A DNA stretch of 64,000 bases from Gari tellinella (GCA_922989275.2 OV277874.1:15674154-15738153), one strand, 5' to 3'. Positions 44,201-52,993 are shown, numbered from the stretch's first letter. Numbers and translations are program-made. The notes: a model not told the origin generated them from the letters alone.

Positions 44201-46554
44201 TGATTATATGAAATGGAACTATTCACTTCAGCGTAGGAGTAAATGAAAGGTGTAAAAAGGCATATCTATGGAGTAATGGGTTAAGTCCGCAATATTATTA
44301 GTTACACGGTATTCCGGCAGGGTGTACGGGCTGGTATGACGGTTTTGGATTCCGTATTTCCTGAGCGCGAAGCCGTGTAACGAATTTATTTCCAGTCTAG
44401 ATCCAAAACAAGAAAGACAACATGCATCATCTGACATAGTGTTGTTTACTTGATCCTAAATTGACACTTGAAATTGACAACAGTTCACTGAAATCTCTCG
44501 CGCTAGAGCAAAAAAGTCTATACAGTTAAACTTCGATGTTTGGAACTTGCATAAGTAGAATCTACCTGCATTTCTACATATTAATGTCATAAACCCGCTT
44601 CTGTTGAACATATCCGTATTTCAAGCTAAAAAAGTGGCATATCCACCTTTTAAACTTTGAAATACCGATATGAATTCAAGATAGGTCATAAGTTTAACTG
44701 TATCTAACATGATTACGTCATCACATTGGAATGTGGGCATCTTATAAATGTTCATTACATGTAGGCTACCAAAATATTTCGAACGGACAGTTCTAGGACG
44801 ACATTTATGTTTTATGAAACACTGTAACGATAAGTTTTAACAAATGAACGGACATAATCAGGAGCGAACGAATTAATACGTAGGTCAGTGGCTATGCATA
44901 TCGAGTTAAGTCTATTTGGGTTGATTTCGATGAAAAATATTGATCTAAATATGACCTAATTATGTGTCAATTTCATTATAAACCAGTGACAAGTGCCATT
45001 TCATTTCCAGTGGTTTGTTTACCATGGTGACGACGCGGGTGGGGGTAATCAGGGAAAATAAAGCAAGAAATTAGCATTTAATCGATATTTGAGTTACACA
45101 TACGCATAATGATAGATTCAATACAGTTTTTAATTGAGATTTCTTTTTATTTCTTGATAAACAATTGCTTAATAAACAGAAAAAGAGAGATTATTTACGC
45201 GAATCGATCGAGGGAGAAACATCTATTAAGTCACGTGATCCGTACTACCCGGCAAAATCAATGAATACGGTCTCGTACACAGTGGTCACATGTGCAGTTT
45301 TAGCCTATCAGAGTCCAAGAATTTATGATGACTGGAAATAATAACCCTTATTGCACAAAACTGATGCCATGGGCGTGTATATGGACCGGCAACCCGATTC
45401 GCAATAAACTGTTGGATTGAATTGACCAATTTATGGGTTACCTTGATTCGCCTTATCTTTAATTGCGATAAACTTTTTCTTCAGTTTTGTATTCTCTGAA
45501 TTGATTATGTATTGTAAACATTGATTGTGAGCTTACCCTACTATAGAAATTTTAACTCATTCACCCATGAAACATTTACTGGACAATTCCGATTTTAAAA
45601 TAGGTAAGTCAATTTTTTACCAATAAGTGTTGATTTTAACAATATATTTCAAAATGACAAACAGTGTAGACCCTGACCAGAGGGCTCCTTTAAGGAGCCC
45701 CCTGATCAGGGTATACACTGTTTGCATGGCACAAGTGTAATCCTCGCAGGTACAGTGGAGAATCTGTTATTCTTTCCCGTTTAAACGCAAACGTACGCAA
45801 ACGCAAAGCACTCAAACGTAGTAAAGAACAACTTTTGGACAATTCTGATAATTCTTGTTTATCTTGGTGGCAAACAGTTTGGAGCCTGATCAGACGCCGG
45901 GTTACCCGGCGTCTGATCTGGCTCCAAACTGTTTGCACTGCAAATAATAGTTTTAGCGTAAACGCGTTTATTGGGAAAGAATAACAGATTCTCCACTGTA
46001 CACTGTTTGTAAATGACGAGTATACTCGTCGCTAGGGATGAATGTGTTAAAGTATAACGACTTACTTCCTGGAGTAGATCCTGTCTTCCTATGTTTTTAC
46101 CACTGGAAAAGTGTTTACAGTTTATAAACAAGGACAGCATGCCTTGAATATCCATATCTCTAGCAGACCTGTCTTTGCCACAGCCATAAGGCAGGTAAAT
46201 CTTTATTGTCTCCCAAGGATCAACTCGCCACAGTTGGGGATCCGTGTTAGCTGGTGACAACTTCGGAAAATGAGCATTCCGGTGATTACTTATGACTTTC
46301 TGTAACCACAAGTCACAGTCCGGGCAGGTCATGTACCATCTTTGATTGCGGCCAGTCTTCTTAATGTCCGTAGACGTACAGTGGCAGAATCGTGTAGCTG
46401 GGCCAATAGACGCAAGTAGTCCGTTATGAAATATGGTGGCTTGATTGTCGGTAAAGCCTTCAAGATCTTCTTTCATGTGCATCAAAGCCAGTGTCGTCCG
46501 TAGCCAGTTGATATATTCTTGATCGTCGAACCTTGATCCACCACTAGTAGCCAT
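35887..46554 (-). CDS. CXorf38-like/HEPN - coiled coil - NACHT - LRR-like receptor (intact)
   Basis: A predicted cytoplasmic NTPase receptor of 1142 residues from six coding exons (complement of 46066-46554, 43453-43617, 42770-42949, 40904-41032, 39063-39117, 35887-38297). All junctions are GT-AG and total coding length is 3429 nt with no stops. Residues 1-218 resemble the vertebrate CXorf38 family: an N-terminal YINWLRT block, a CxC…CPDC cysteine set, VDPWE, then IRNSMFHSG at 167-175, an RNxxxH motif as in HEPN domains. Residues 219-321 are heptad-rich coiled coil. NACHT follows: Walker A GEAGVGKS 421-428, Walker B LIILDGLDEW 505-514, TTTR 544-547. The C-terminus has divergent LRR-like repeats. 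I infer a nucleic-acid-responsive or antiviral NLR. HEPN activity is unproven. Confidence 0.8.
38340..38505. repeat. Hairpin repeat upstream of the NACHT exon
   Basis: Arms GAGAAATAAAAGCAGACGAT and ATCGTCTGCTTTTATTTCTC around ATGACACATTATTGCGTCAT, with outer TTGCAATATTTCTTAAGTCA pairing with 38480-38505. A Q-type remnant follows at 38515-38575. It lies about 45 bases upstream of the acceptor of the minus-strand NACHT exon. Confidence 0.7.
39063..39117 (-). CDS. CXorf38-NACHT gene, 55-nt linker exon
   Basis: Acceptor TTTTAGTTACAG and donor GTGAAG|GTACGT bound 55 nt reading PYADTHPCGVNDFQNTCE plus one base. The exon was found because its neighbours do not fit together: coiled-coil exon B ends in phase 0 while the NACHT exon needs a phase-1 partner. 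This exon is 18 codons + 1 nt and resolves the mismatch. Confidence 0.65.
39451..39735. mobile_element. Q1 MITE with a second partial left end
   Basis: A full copy at 39491-39735. Another TACAGTGGAGAATCTG at 39451 followed by TGACGTCATTAGTGACGTTA suggests insertion of one copy into, or recombination with, another. Confidence 0.7.
40386..40632. mobile_element. Q4 MITE
   Basis: TTAACACATTGAACCCTAG … TTCAGGGTTGAATGAGTTAA. The hairpin has apex AGGGATCCTTAAGTAGCCCT. Confidence 0.7.
40649..40898. mobile_element. Q1 MITE abutting a splice donor
   Basis: Complete element ending CTCCACTGTA at 40898. On the minus strand the gene reads AGG|GTAAG followed by TACAGTGG of the MITE, so the element's terminal T is donor position +6. 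Confidence 0.85.
40904..41032 (-). CDS. CXorf38-NACHT gene, coiled-coil exon B
   Basis: Acceptor GGTTTTTTTCAG and donor ATAAGG|GTAAGT bound 43 codons in phase 0 (LQAAQKRFDEFLQQHEIVDD, then LQKRVADIDHRLHSVEKKIR), a second coiled-coil block. The sixth base of the donor (T) is the first base of a MITE inserted at 40649-40898, so the transposon forms part of the splice site. Confidence 0.75.
41276..41508. mobile_element. P1 MITE
   Basis: TTAACCCTTTCCCCCATAG to GGGGTAAAGGGTTAA, in reverse orientation. The core at 41388-41460 has apex GTGCCTTCGGGTAC. It lies in an intron of the CXorf38-NACHT gene. Confidence 0.75.
41800..42265. mobile_element. TIR element of 'ATCGATAGT' type with P-core insert
   Basis: The ends are inverted (TATCACGATAGTTATTGATA at left; ATCACCTATCACGATA at right) with several ACTATCGATAGT palindromes. 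A partial P-core MITE sits at 41937-42060. Intronic in the CXorf38-NACHT gene. Confidence 0.5.
42492..42746. mobile_element. P1 MITE
   Basis: Starts TTACCCCATTACCCCACAG and ends GGAGTAATGGGTTAA. The core at 42544-42615 has apex GCGCCTTAGGGCGC. It ends 24 bases before the donor-side boundary of coiled-coil exon A. Confidence 0.75.
42770..42949 (-). CDS. CXorf38-NACHT gene, coiled-coil exon A
   Basis: Acceptor TTTTACTGTAG and donor AAAGAG|GTTTGA bound 60 codons in phase 0. The peptide (LKTTVIELAMYKEQELRALG, then IALERDVRDVRPRVDGIQKE) is rich in Leu, Glu, Lys and Arg with heptad spacing, consistent with coiled coil and oligomerisation. No homologous exon was seen in the CARD paralogue. Confidence 0.7.
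42983..43212. mobile_element. Q3 MITE, core partly deleted
   Basis: TTAACCCGTTCACTCTCAAT … GCAGTAAAGGGATCAA; the hairpin is shortened (GGATCTTGACACGACGTCTG). It lies next to the acceptor side of coiled-coil exon A. Confidence 0.6.
43453..43617 (-). CDS. CXorf38-NACHT gene, exon with RNxxxH (HEPN-type) motif
   Basis: Acceptor TTCTATTTGCAG and donor ACGCAG|GTCGAT bound 165 nt, phase 0 on both sides. The peptide begins LLLIRNSMFHSGDFKVNDAD, continues NYLKTILDFLQ and then a helical segment ending DRVTQ. The 'RNxxxH-SG-f.v' run and following helix align with the C-terminal part of CXorf38-type domains. The motif is complete within this exon. Confidence 0.75.
43912..44285. mobile_element. P1 MITE with internal duplication
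   Basis: P-core at 43950-44028, then a second partial right arm at 44120-44284 (AGGTTGAAAGGTTAGG … GTAATGGGTTAAG). The GGAGAGG/CCTCTCC stretch between copies pairs with 43710-43730. Confidence 0.55.
44703..45554. other. Intron of CXorf38-NACHT gene, nothing assigned
   Basis: No repeat core, hairpin or supported exon was found in this part of the intron between the first two coding exons. Confidence 0.4.
45555..45742. mobile_element. Q4 MITE, partial
   Basis: It contains TCATTCACCCATGAAAC and the hairpin CAAACAGTGTAGACCCTGAC with apex GGGCTCCTTTAAGGAGCCC. It runs into the Q1 at 45751; its other end (GACGAGTATACTCGTCGCTA … GTGTTAAAG) appears beyond that Q1 at 46012-46050, so Q1 was inserted into Q4. 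Confidence 0.65.
45751..46000. mobile_element. Q1 MITE in the intron after the first coding exon
   Basis: TACAGTGGAGAATCTG … CTCCACTGTA, complete. The reading frame of the upstream exon continues into it and stops inside it at 45859. Confidence 0.85.
46066..46554 (-). CDS. CXorf38-NACHT gene, first coding exon
   Basis: ATG at 46554 lies one base after an acceptor (GTTTCTACAG on the minus strand), so a 5' non-coding exon is expected upstream. The 163 codons read MATSGGSRFDDQEYINWLRT and continue with EDLEGF, FHNGLLAS, CHC, TCPDCDLWLQKVI, VDPWE and LFINCKHF, the order of blocks in the CXorf38 family. The paired cysteines (CHC and CPDC) could bind zinc. The donor is GAA|GTAAGT, phase 0. The frame stays open past the donor into the intron for 79 more codons (see findings). 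The end coordinate is good to within about 2 bases. Confidence 0.8.
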
Positions 46555-46650
46555 TCTGTAGAAACAAAACACTGTGATCCAAAACACTGAACACGTGGGG
46601 CCATGATAGAGATTGTGTGAAAGTCATATCGCACATCCTAACCATTTGGT

Positions 46651-46911
46651 CCTATTTACCCCATAACCACATAGCCTGTTTCTAGATCTGAAGATAGATG
46701 ACTACTTAAAGCAGGTTGAAAGTTAAGCAGAATGCGCCTAATGGCGCATTCTGCTTTACTTTCAGCCAGCTTTAAGCTACCATCTGCTAGAATATAGAAA
46801 ATATTTCTAATCATACATACATGTATATATAACAGTATAAATTGGAACTATTTTCTTCAGTTTAGAAATATATTTAAGGCGTAAAAAGGCGTATTTATGG
46901 GGTAATGGGTT
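46651..46911. mobile_element. P1 MITE
   Basis: TTACCCCATAACCACATAG to GGGGTAATGGGTTAA. The core has apex GCGCCTAATGGCGC. It lies in the predicted first (non-coding) intron of the CXorf38-NACHT gene. Confidence 0.75.
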
Positions 46912-47097
46912 AACCTATGTGTATGTCTGTAACAAAAACAATCTTTAAAGTAACGATAATATTACATGTTGTATTGTTGTCATAAAAGTGATTGTGTATA
47001 GTAAAACGTTAACTAATTTGACGAAGTGTGGTTAAGATTCTAGTCGTGTTTGGGTATATTCAGATGGACCTCCTGCTAAGCGATCTCAGGCCCCGAG

Positions 47098-47248
47098 GTC
47101 ATAAAGCGTTTGAGTTGTTTTCAAGCATTTGATTGATCAGATTCGGGCCTAGGCGCAAATCTGACCAATCAAATGCTTGAGAACGACTAGGCTCAAATCT
47201 GACCGTTCAAATGCGTGAGAACGACTTCAGATTCAACTCAAACGCTTA
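47098..47248. mobile_element. AAACGCTTTATA palindromic MITE with partial duplication
   Basis: CATAAAGCGTTTGAGTTG … CAACTCAAACGCTTAAATAT. The right arm's AGGCTCAAATCTGACC segment is present twice. It lies 40 bases from the candidate 5' exon of the CXorf38-NACHT gene. Confidence 0.65.
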
Positions 47249-47291
47249 AATATGACCATGGGACCAGGACGAATGCTCTCTAAACACTTAC

Positions 47292-47345
47292 CTGCGACTT
47301 TAGAAAATGCAATGATCGACAACTGAACTCACGATTCAGAATACA
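47292..47345 (-). other. Candidate 5' non-coding exon of the CXorf38-NACHT gene
   Basis: On the minus strand AAGTCGCAG|GTAAGTG at 47292/47291 is a near-perfect splice donor about 740 bases upstream of the acceptor of the first coding exon. It has no long reading frame of its own. The upstream limit is a guess. A transcript or cap-end map would settle it. Confidence 0.35.
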
Positions 47346-47391
47346 GTCGTTGAGGATATCAAATGTGTGTCAAATTGTAAAAGCGATGTTA

Positions 47392-47980
47392 TACAGTGCT
47401 CCCTCTCCACAACAACACATACAGTGGAGAATCTATTATTCTTTCCCAATAAACGCGTTTACGCTAAAACTATTATTTGCAGTGCAAACAGTTTGGAGCC
47501 AGATCAGACGCCGGGTAACCCGGCGTCTGATCAGGCTCCAAACTGTTTGCCACCAAGATAAACAAGAATTATCAGAATTGTCTAAAAGTTGTTCCTTTCT
47601 ACGTTTTAGTGATTTGCGTTTGCGTACGTTTGCGTTTAAACGGGAAAGAATAACAGATTCTCCACTGTAGTGGGAGACGAAGATTGTGTGCGATGTTTAA
47701 GAGAGGGACATTGTTATAGAGAGGGGCATTGGCTTACATTTGCAAACAGATAGAATCCAGATCAGACGCCGTGTAACGCTGTTTGTCACATGCCATAATT
47801 TGTTCTGCCAAAATGGCCAATATTTGACTTTGAGAAGAAAAAAACAGAGGTCAGTTTAAAGCAGACGATATTGCAGCCGTGAAGTTGAGCCAAATTGTCT
47901 TATTTGGGGCACAGCGGCATGCGTCGTTCTGAGGAGGGGATAGTTGTTCCTAGGGCCGTTAAAGAGAGGGAGCACTGTAA
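47392..47980. mobile_element. Q2 MITE with a Q1 MITE nested inside
   Basis: Outer ends TACAGTGCTCCCTCTCCACA and GAGGGAGCACTGTA. A complete Q1 (47420-47669) is inserted about 28 bases from the left end, at TA. The outer core is partly degraded (ATCAGACGCCGTGTAACGC). Confidence 0.8.
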
Positions 47981-48230
47981 TACAGTGGAGAATCTGTTAT
48001 TCTTTCCCGTTTAAACGCAAACGTACGCAAACGCAAAGCGCTAAAACATAGAAAAGAACAAATTTTGGACAATTCTGATATTTGATGTTTATCTTGGTGG
48101 TAAACAGTTTGGAGCCTGATCAGACGCCGGGTTACCCGGCGTCTGATCTGGCTCCAAACTGTTTGCACTGCAAATAATAGTTTTAGCGTAAACGCGTTTA
48201 TTGGAAAAGAATAACAGATTCTTCACTGTA
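47981..48230. mobile_element. Q1 MITE directly adjoining a Q2 end
   Basis: TACAGTGGAGAATCTG begins one base after the Q2 terminus ACTGTA. Complete hairpin; right end TTCACTGTA. Confidence 0.8.
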
Positions 48231-48277
48231 CAAAGTCATGTAGTATAGTGCAACCTTAAAACAATTGTTTCTGTTAT

Positions 48278-48603
48278 TACAGTACTGAATCTTATTAAAT
48301 TAACAATTTTTGCGATTCGCCTGCAATTCGATGGCAATTCGATGGCAATTCGATGGCAATTCGCTTGCGATTCAAAGTACTAACTTTACCTTCGGGTAAG
48401 TTTTCTTGAATGTTGTATCTCACAAATGTTCCCACATATGCCTTCGTTAATTTTTTCGATTCCATTTATGTCACAACCGCTTCGGAAAATTCGCGTAAAA
48501 CTATTCACACGTAGGATTTGTTTTTTGAAGCGCCCGATTCGATGGCAATTCGATGGCAATTCGCTTGCGATTATCAATTTAATTTAATAAGGTTCAGTAC
48601 TGT
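48278..48603. mobile_element. TACAGTACTGAATC MITE with GATGGCAATTC repeats
   Basis: The ends TACAGTACTGAATCTTATTA and its inverted match (AATAAGGTTCAGTACTGTA) enclose two arms, each with tandem GATTCGATGGCAATTCGATG-type units (four and two). About 325 bp with a unique middle. No copy elsewhere in the window. Confidence 0.7.
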
Positions 48604-48607
48604 AGGC

Positions 48608-48851
48608 TACAGTGGATAAAACGTTATTGTTTCTCTCAATAAACAGGTTTACGCTTAAACTATTATATCAATTGTAAACAGTTTCCAGCCTTGCATACAT
48701 GTACGCTGGGTCACCCGGCGTCTGACCAGGCCCCTATATTTTGCAACTCAAATTGACATGAATAGTCAGGATTGTCGAAAATTCACCTTTTTCTACATTT
48801 CCTTGCGATTCTTTTGTTTTTAGTTTGCATTTTAACGGTACAGAATAAGCC
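48608..48851. mobile_element. Q1 MITE, diverged
   Basis: Starts TACAGTGGATAAAACG; the hairpin is mutated and the right terminus is lost at the junction with a P element. Confidence 0.6.
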
Positions 48852-49265
48852 TTAACCCTTTACCTCATAGCCTGTTTACAGTTTTGAATACAGGTGACCA
48901 CTTAAAGCAAGTTGAAAGTAAAGCAGAATGTGCCTTAAGGCACATTCTGCTTTTCTTTCAGCCTGCTTTAAGCTAAAATCTGCTAGGCTATATAAAATAT
49001 TTGTCATGGTAATTGTTCATGAGGTTATAAACAGGAACTATTTTCTTCAGCGGAGGAATAAATTAAATACGCTAAAAGTCGCTTCTATAAGGGAAAGGGT
49101 TAAGGCGCATTCTGTTAGCTTAAGCCTGCTTAAAGTTACCATCTACCAGATTATAGAACATATTTCTTATGATACATATTCAATTTCATGACTATATAAT
49201 TTGAATTATTTTCTTCAGTGAAGGAATAAATGCATAAAATTGCGTATTTTGGGATAATTGGTTAA
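48852..49265. mobile_element. P1 MITE inserted in a second P1 MITE
   Basis: A full P1 (48852-49103) has TTAA at both ends. The right flank continues GGCGCATTCTG, the right half of another P element (to about 49265). The host's left half has been lost or replaced by Q1 sequence. Confidence 0.65.
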
Positions 49266-49623
49266 AAATAGCGTGAAAAAGAAACATCAAGATCTACATA
49301 CTTACGTTACGTTAGATCCAAATTGATCTCAACTCATATTTTCACTCCCAAATCAAACCCATGGCGTTTATTTACTCTGCCATCAATAAGCCTCGTCCCT
49401 GAGGGACGTTAGTGTTCATGTGTGAAGAGTAGGACATCGCGCCCGGGTTCCCTGTATCCGCTCCCCTCTCTCTGGGGCGTCCAATTAGCCCATAGATGGC
49501 AGAAACGGACGTTACAAACACAATCAAACTCATATGATAATGACATGGGTATATTAATAGCACAGATTATGTATGGTTTTAGGTTTCCCAACATCTCGCT
49601 ATCTACTGGTGTTTTATCACTGT

Positions 49624-49839
49624 TACAGTAAAGAAGACGTTTACGATAAAACTGTTAATTCCATTGCAAACAGTTTGGAGCCAGATCAGACGCCGGTAAC
49701 CCGGCGTCTGATCAGGCTCCAAACTGTTTGCCCCTCAGATTAAAATAAGTAATTAGATTCGTCAGCGAGTTGTCATTTTCTGCATTTTATTACAATGCGT
49801 TTGCGTTTAAACGGAAACAATAACGTCTCCTTCACTGTA
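49624..49839. mobile_element. Q1 MITE, left-truncated
   Basis: The hairpin is nearly complete (apex GCCGGTAACCCGGC) and the right end is CCTTCACTGTA. Confidence 0.65.
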
Positions 49840-49857
49840 GGCGTGAACAGTAAAAGC

Positions 49858-50106
49858 TACAGTGGAGAATCTGTTATTCTTTCCCAATAAACGCGTTTAC
49901 GCTTAAACTATTATTTGCAGTGCAAACAGTTAGGAGCCAGATCAGACGCCGGGTAACCCGGCGTCTGATCTGGCTCCAAACTGTTTGCCACCAAGATAAA
50001 CATGAATTATCAGAATTGTTCAAAAGTTGTTCTTTTCTACGTTTTAGTGCTTTGCGTTTGCGTACGTTTGCGTTTAAACGGGAAAGAATAACAGATTCTC
50101 CACTAT
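49858..50106. mobile_element. Q1 MITE
   Basis: TACAGTGGAGAATCTG … TCTCCACTATA, complete, 19 bases after the previous Q1 copy. Confidence 0.8.
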
Positions 50107-50243
50107 ACATGTTTGAAGTAGTGTTATCGTTTTTAAATAACCACTTTCAGTATGTCAGATAATGTTTAAACACCATGATTGTATGAGCTAAGCTGATAAT
50201 ACCATGTGAGCTATTAATATCATCCTTGTTTGGCCATTACATG

Positions 50244-50492
50244 TACAGTGGAGAAAACGTTATTCTTTCCCGATAAACGCGTTTACGCTAAAACTATTAT
50301 TTCTATTGCAAACAGTTTGGAGCCAGATCAGACGCCGGGTAACCCGGTGTCTGATCAGGCTCCAAACTGTTTGTCTCCAGGAAAAACATCAATTATCAGA
50401 ATGTCCAAAAATTGAACTTTTCTACGTTTTAGTGTTTTGCGTTTGCGTTTCGTTTCATTTAACGGGAAAGAATAACGTTTTCTCTATAGTAG
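50244..50492. mobile_element. Q1 MITE
   Basis: TACAGTGGAGAAAACG … CGTTTTCTCTATAGTA, complete. It belongs to the 'AAAACG' end variant seen also at 1699-1948. Confidence 0.75.
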
Positions 50493-51032
50493 TATCATTT
50501 AACAAAGTAAGATATTCAAAACATAAGCTTACATTTTCTTTATTATTTATATTGTTTGTGCGAAGGGCTTCTCGCTTAACATTGCTAGTAAAAGCATTTA
50601 AGTTGCATTTCCTCATGAATAACGGAAGTATGCAATTTATTTCTTATATATATGTATATTCCATTATGAACCGAGAAGTGTACATAACCGTACTAATAGA
50701 CAATTTGTCCGTTGCTTTGCGTTGCCAATCGTAGTTACGATCTCCATATATGGTATCTACATCTACATCTACATATTACGTCGGCTCAGTCACACTTGAC
50801 TTTTACGCGAGCTTTAGAACAGAATATATTGGGTTATTCTTTACCATTTTAACAAAATTCCAAATGAAATAGATCTTAAATTTTGAAAATGACTTAAAAT
50901 ACTGTAGACTTATTTTCATTTGAGTGACTAAAGGTTTGGATCTTGATTTGATTTTTTTTTAAAGAGAATACAGCCAATCTGATTGCATTAGCCTTTTTGA
51001 CGCTGAAACTTGCTTGCTTTGTTCATTTTCAG
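50493..51032. other. Unassigned sequence before the orphan exon
   Basis: AT-rich, with a short (ATCTAC)n run at 50754-50775. No supported feature. Confidence 0.4.
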
Positions 51033-51268
51033 ACATGGTTGCTGCAAATGACACTGAGCAAAAGGATCTACCAAGCAGCTGTTTTTGTTCGGAAGATAAG
51101 TTCCTACTAAAGGATCGGATTGAACTTTCATCTCTGTGGTCAGACATGCACATTATAATTATGCCGTGCCTCAAAGTCAGCGTCATTCATGCGTGTATTG
51201 CAGACCGTGAGACGAACGATATATATTTAGAATCTATAACGATTTGTATTGATCCGAGGGTAAACTAA
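51033..51268 (+). CDS. Orphan candidate coding exon, function unknown
   Basis: A good acceptor (TTGTTCATTTTCAG) precedes 77 open codons from ATG 51035 to TAA. The peptide begins MVAANDTEQKDLPSSCFCSE and includes KFLLKDRIELSSLWSDM and CLKVSVIHACIADRETND. The mixed composition and lack of MITE sequence set it apart from the surrounding repeats. I recognise no family. It may be the last exon of a plus-strand gene, a fragment, or chance. Confidence 0.25.
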
Positions 51269-51301
51269 TCATCAAAAAGCATCATGTGTTCAGTATTTAT
51301 T

Positions 51302-51549
51302 TAACCCTTTGAACCCTAGTCCCGCCTATATGCGTTCTTTTCAAAAAGTGTACATGTGGATAGTACACTTGTCCTATGCAAACAGTGAAGACCCAGATCA
51401 GAGGGCTCCGAAAGGAGCCCTCTGATCAGGGTCTTCACTGTTTGTCATTATGTCAAACATTGACAAAAACAACCCTTTAAAGTCAGAAATGGGTTAGACT
51501 AAAATGGAAACTGGAATTGTCCATTTAAAGTTTCAGGGAGGAAAGAGTT
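51302..51549. mobile_element. Q4 MITE
   Basis: TTAACCCTTTGAACCCTAG … CAGGGAGGAAAGAGTTAA. The hairpin has apex GGGCTCCGAAAGGAGCCC. Confidence 0.8.
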
Positions 51550-51769
51550 AAACCCCTAAGGCATGTATTTAGATTAAATTTGATTATTTTAATTTGTGCA
51601 TTGCAACATAAACTTTCCACATGTGGAGTGTGGGGTGTTTATTTACTCGGACTTCTGGGTAAAGGAAAACTAGTTTAGACTATTTTTTCAGTCGGCATTC
51701 ATGAGCTGATGGAACTATATTTTAACACAGTGTTTATATAAGGAATGTGCAGGGGGAATGTAAATATTA

Positions 51770-51935
51770 ATATTTTTCTAACTATTTTCTATATTCTAGC
51801 AGATGGTAGTTTTAAAGCAGGCTGAAAGTAAAGTAAAATGCATCTTAAGGCACAATCGACTGAACTTTGAATCTACTTTGAATATTCATCTAAATGTATC
51901 TTCTAAACTATAAACAAGCTATTTAGTATAATTGG
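51770..51935. mobile_element. P-core MITE, decayed
   Basis: The left arm (AGCAGATGGTAGTTTTAAAG, AGGCTGAAAGTAAAG) is well kept and the right arm mutated. Confidence 0.5.
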
Positions 51936-52086
51936 GGGTAAAAGACTGAAGCCGATTAAATATTGACCATCAGTTCTCCAACAGTCTATAATTTTCTCAA
52001 ATATCTATGATGAAATGTCCCGGCAAGTACGTATGGAGATTTCATTGCGACATCTTATCATATAGGGGTTAATATCTTTATCTGTC

Positions 52087-52385
52087 CAACAGCAGAGGAG
52101 ACGTTATTCTTTCCCGTTTAAACGCAAACGAAACGCAAACGAAACGAAAACGAAACGCAAAAGAAACGCAAACGCAATTCACTGAAATGTAGAAAACTAC
52201 AAATGAACTTTTAAGTTTCTAATTATCTAATTTAATCTGAGAAGCCTGGCAAACAGTTAGACGCCAGATCAGACGCCGGGTAACCCGGCGTCTGATCTGA
52301 CTCCAAACGATTTGCACTGGAAATAAAAGTTTAAGCGTATTTACGCATTTATTGGGAAAGAAAAAGGTCTTCTCAACTTTATATA
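52087..52385. mobile_element. Q1 MITE, diverged
   Basis: It contains TTCTTTCCCGTTTAAACGCA, an expanded CGAAACGCAAA repeat tract, the hairpin with apex GCCGGGTAACCCGGC and AATAAAAGTTTAAGCG. Termini are mutated. Confidence 0.6.
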
Positions 52386-52440
52386 TGGTGCAATGTTCCA
52401 GAATGTACATAGGGAGATTTCAATGCAACATATTGACATA

Positions 52441-52813
52441 TACAGTGCTTCCTCTCTACAACGACATCCAATGGGAGACACATATTGTGTGTGTTGTTCG
52501 GAGGGAGTCGTTATAGAGAGGGACAATTAAGAATTGGCTTACATTTGCAAACAGCTTGAATCCAGACCAGACGCCGCGTAACGCGGCGTCTGATCAGGAT
52601 TCAAGCTGTGTGTCACTGGTCAATATATGTGTTCTATCAAAATCACCACTTATATGTTACTGTGAGAGAAAACAGAAGACGCCAATCTTAAGCAGACGAT
52701 GTTGCAGCAGTAAAATAGTTAGACTTAATTCTCCCGTTTAGGGAATTGCGGCTAGTGTCGTTGTAAGGAGGGAGTCGTTGTTGGGAGGGTCGTTGTAGAG
52801 AGGAAGCGCTGTA
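52441..52813. mobile_element. Q2 MITE at the 3' end of the transporter gene
   Basis: TACAGTGCTTCCTCTCTACA to GAGGAAGCGCTGTA with the hairpin AACAGCTTGAATCCAGACCA, apex GCCGCGTAACGCGGC. It begins 34 bases downstream of the stop codon of the SLC22-type gene. Confidence 0.8.
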
Positions 52814-52846
52814 TTAATGTCTATATCTGTCCTATGTTGCCTTGTG

Positions 52847-52993
52847 TTAATGTTTGTCTTCTGAACTCTCTGCTCCGCTTAGTTTGTCACTTAATGTAGC
52901 ATCCATTGTTTCTGGCAGGGTGGCCAAGACGAGAATTGACAGCAAGCTCAGCAATGCCGTCATAAAGTACAACAAACCGGGCACTAGTTTATT
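52847..52993 (-). CDS. SLC22-type transporter, last coding exon (TM12 and C-tail)
   Basis: Acceptor GTTTCCTTTTCAG; 48 codons to TAA at 52847-52849. It reads NKLVPGLLYFMTALLSLLSI, then LVLATLPETMDATLSDKLSG and an acidic polar tail. 'LPET' after TM12 is the usual family ending. A MITE begins 34 bases downstream of the stop, so the 3' UTR must contain or be truncated by it. Confidence 0.85.
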   Translation of the reverse strand, partial: NKLVPGLLYFMTALLSLLSILVLATLPETMDATLSDKLSGAESSEDKH

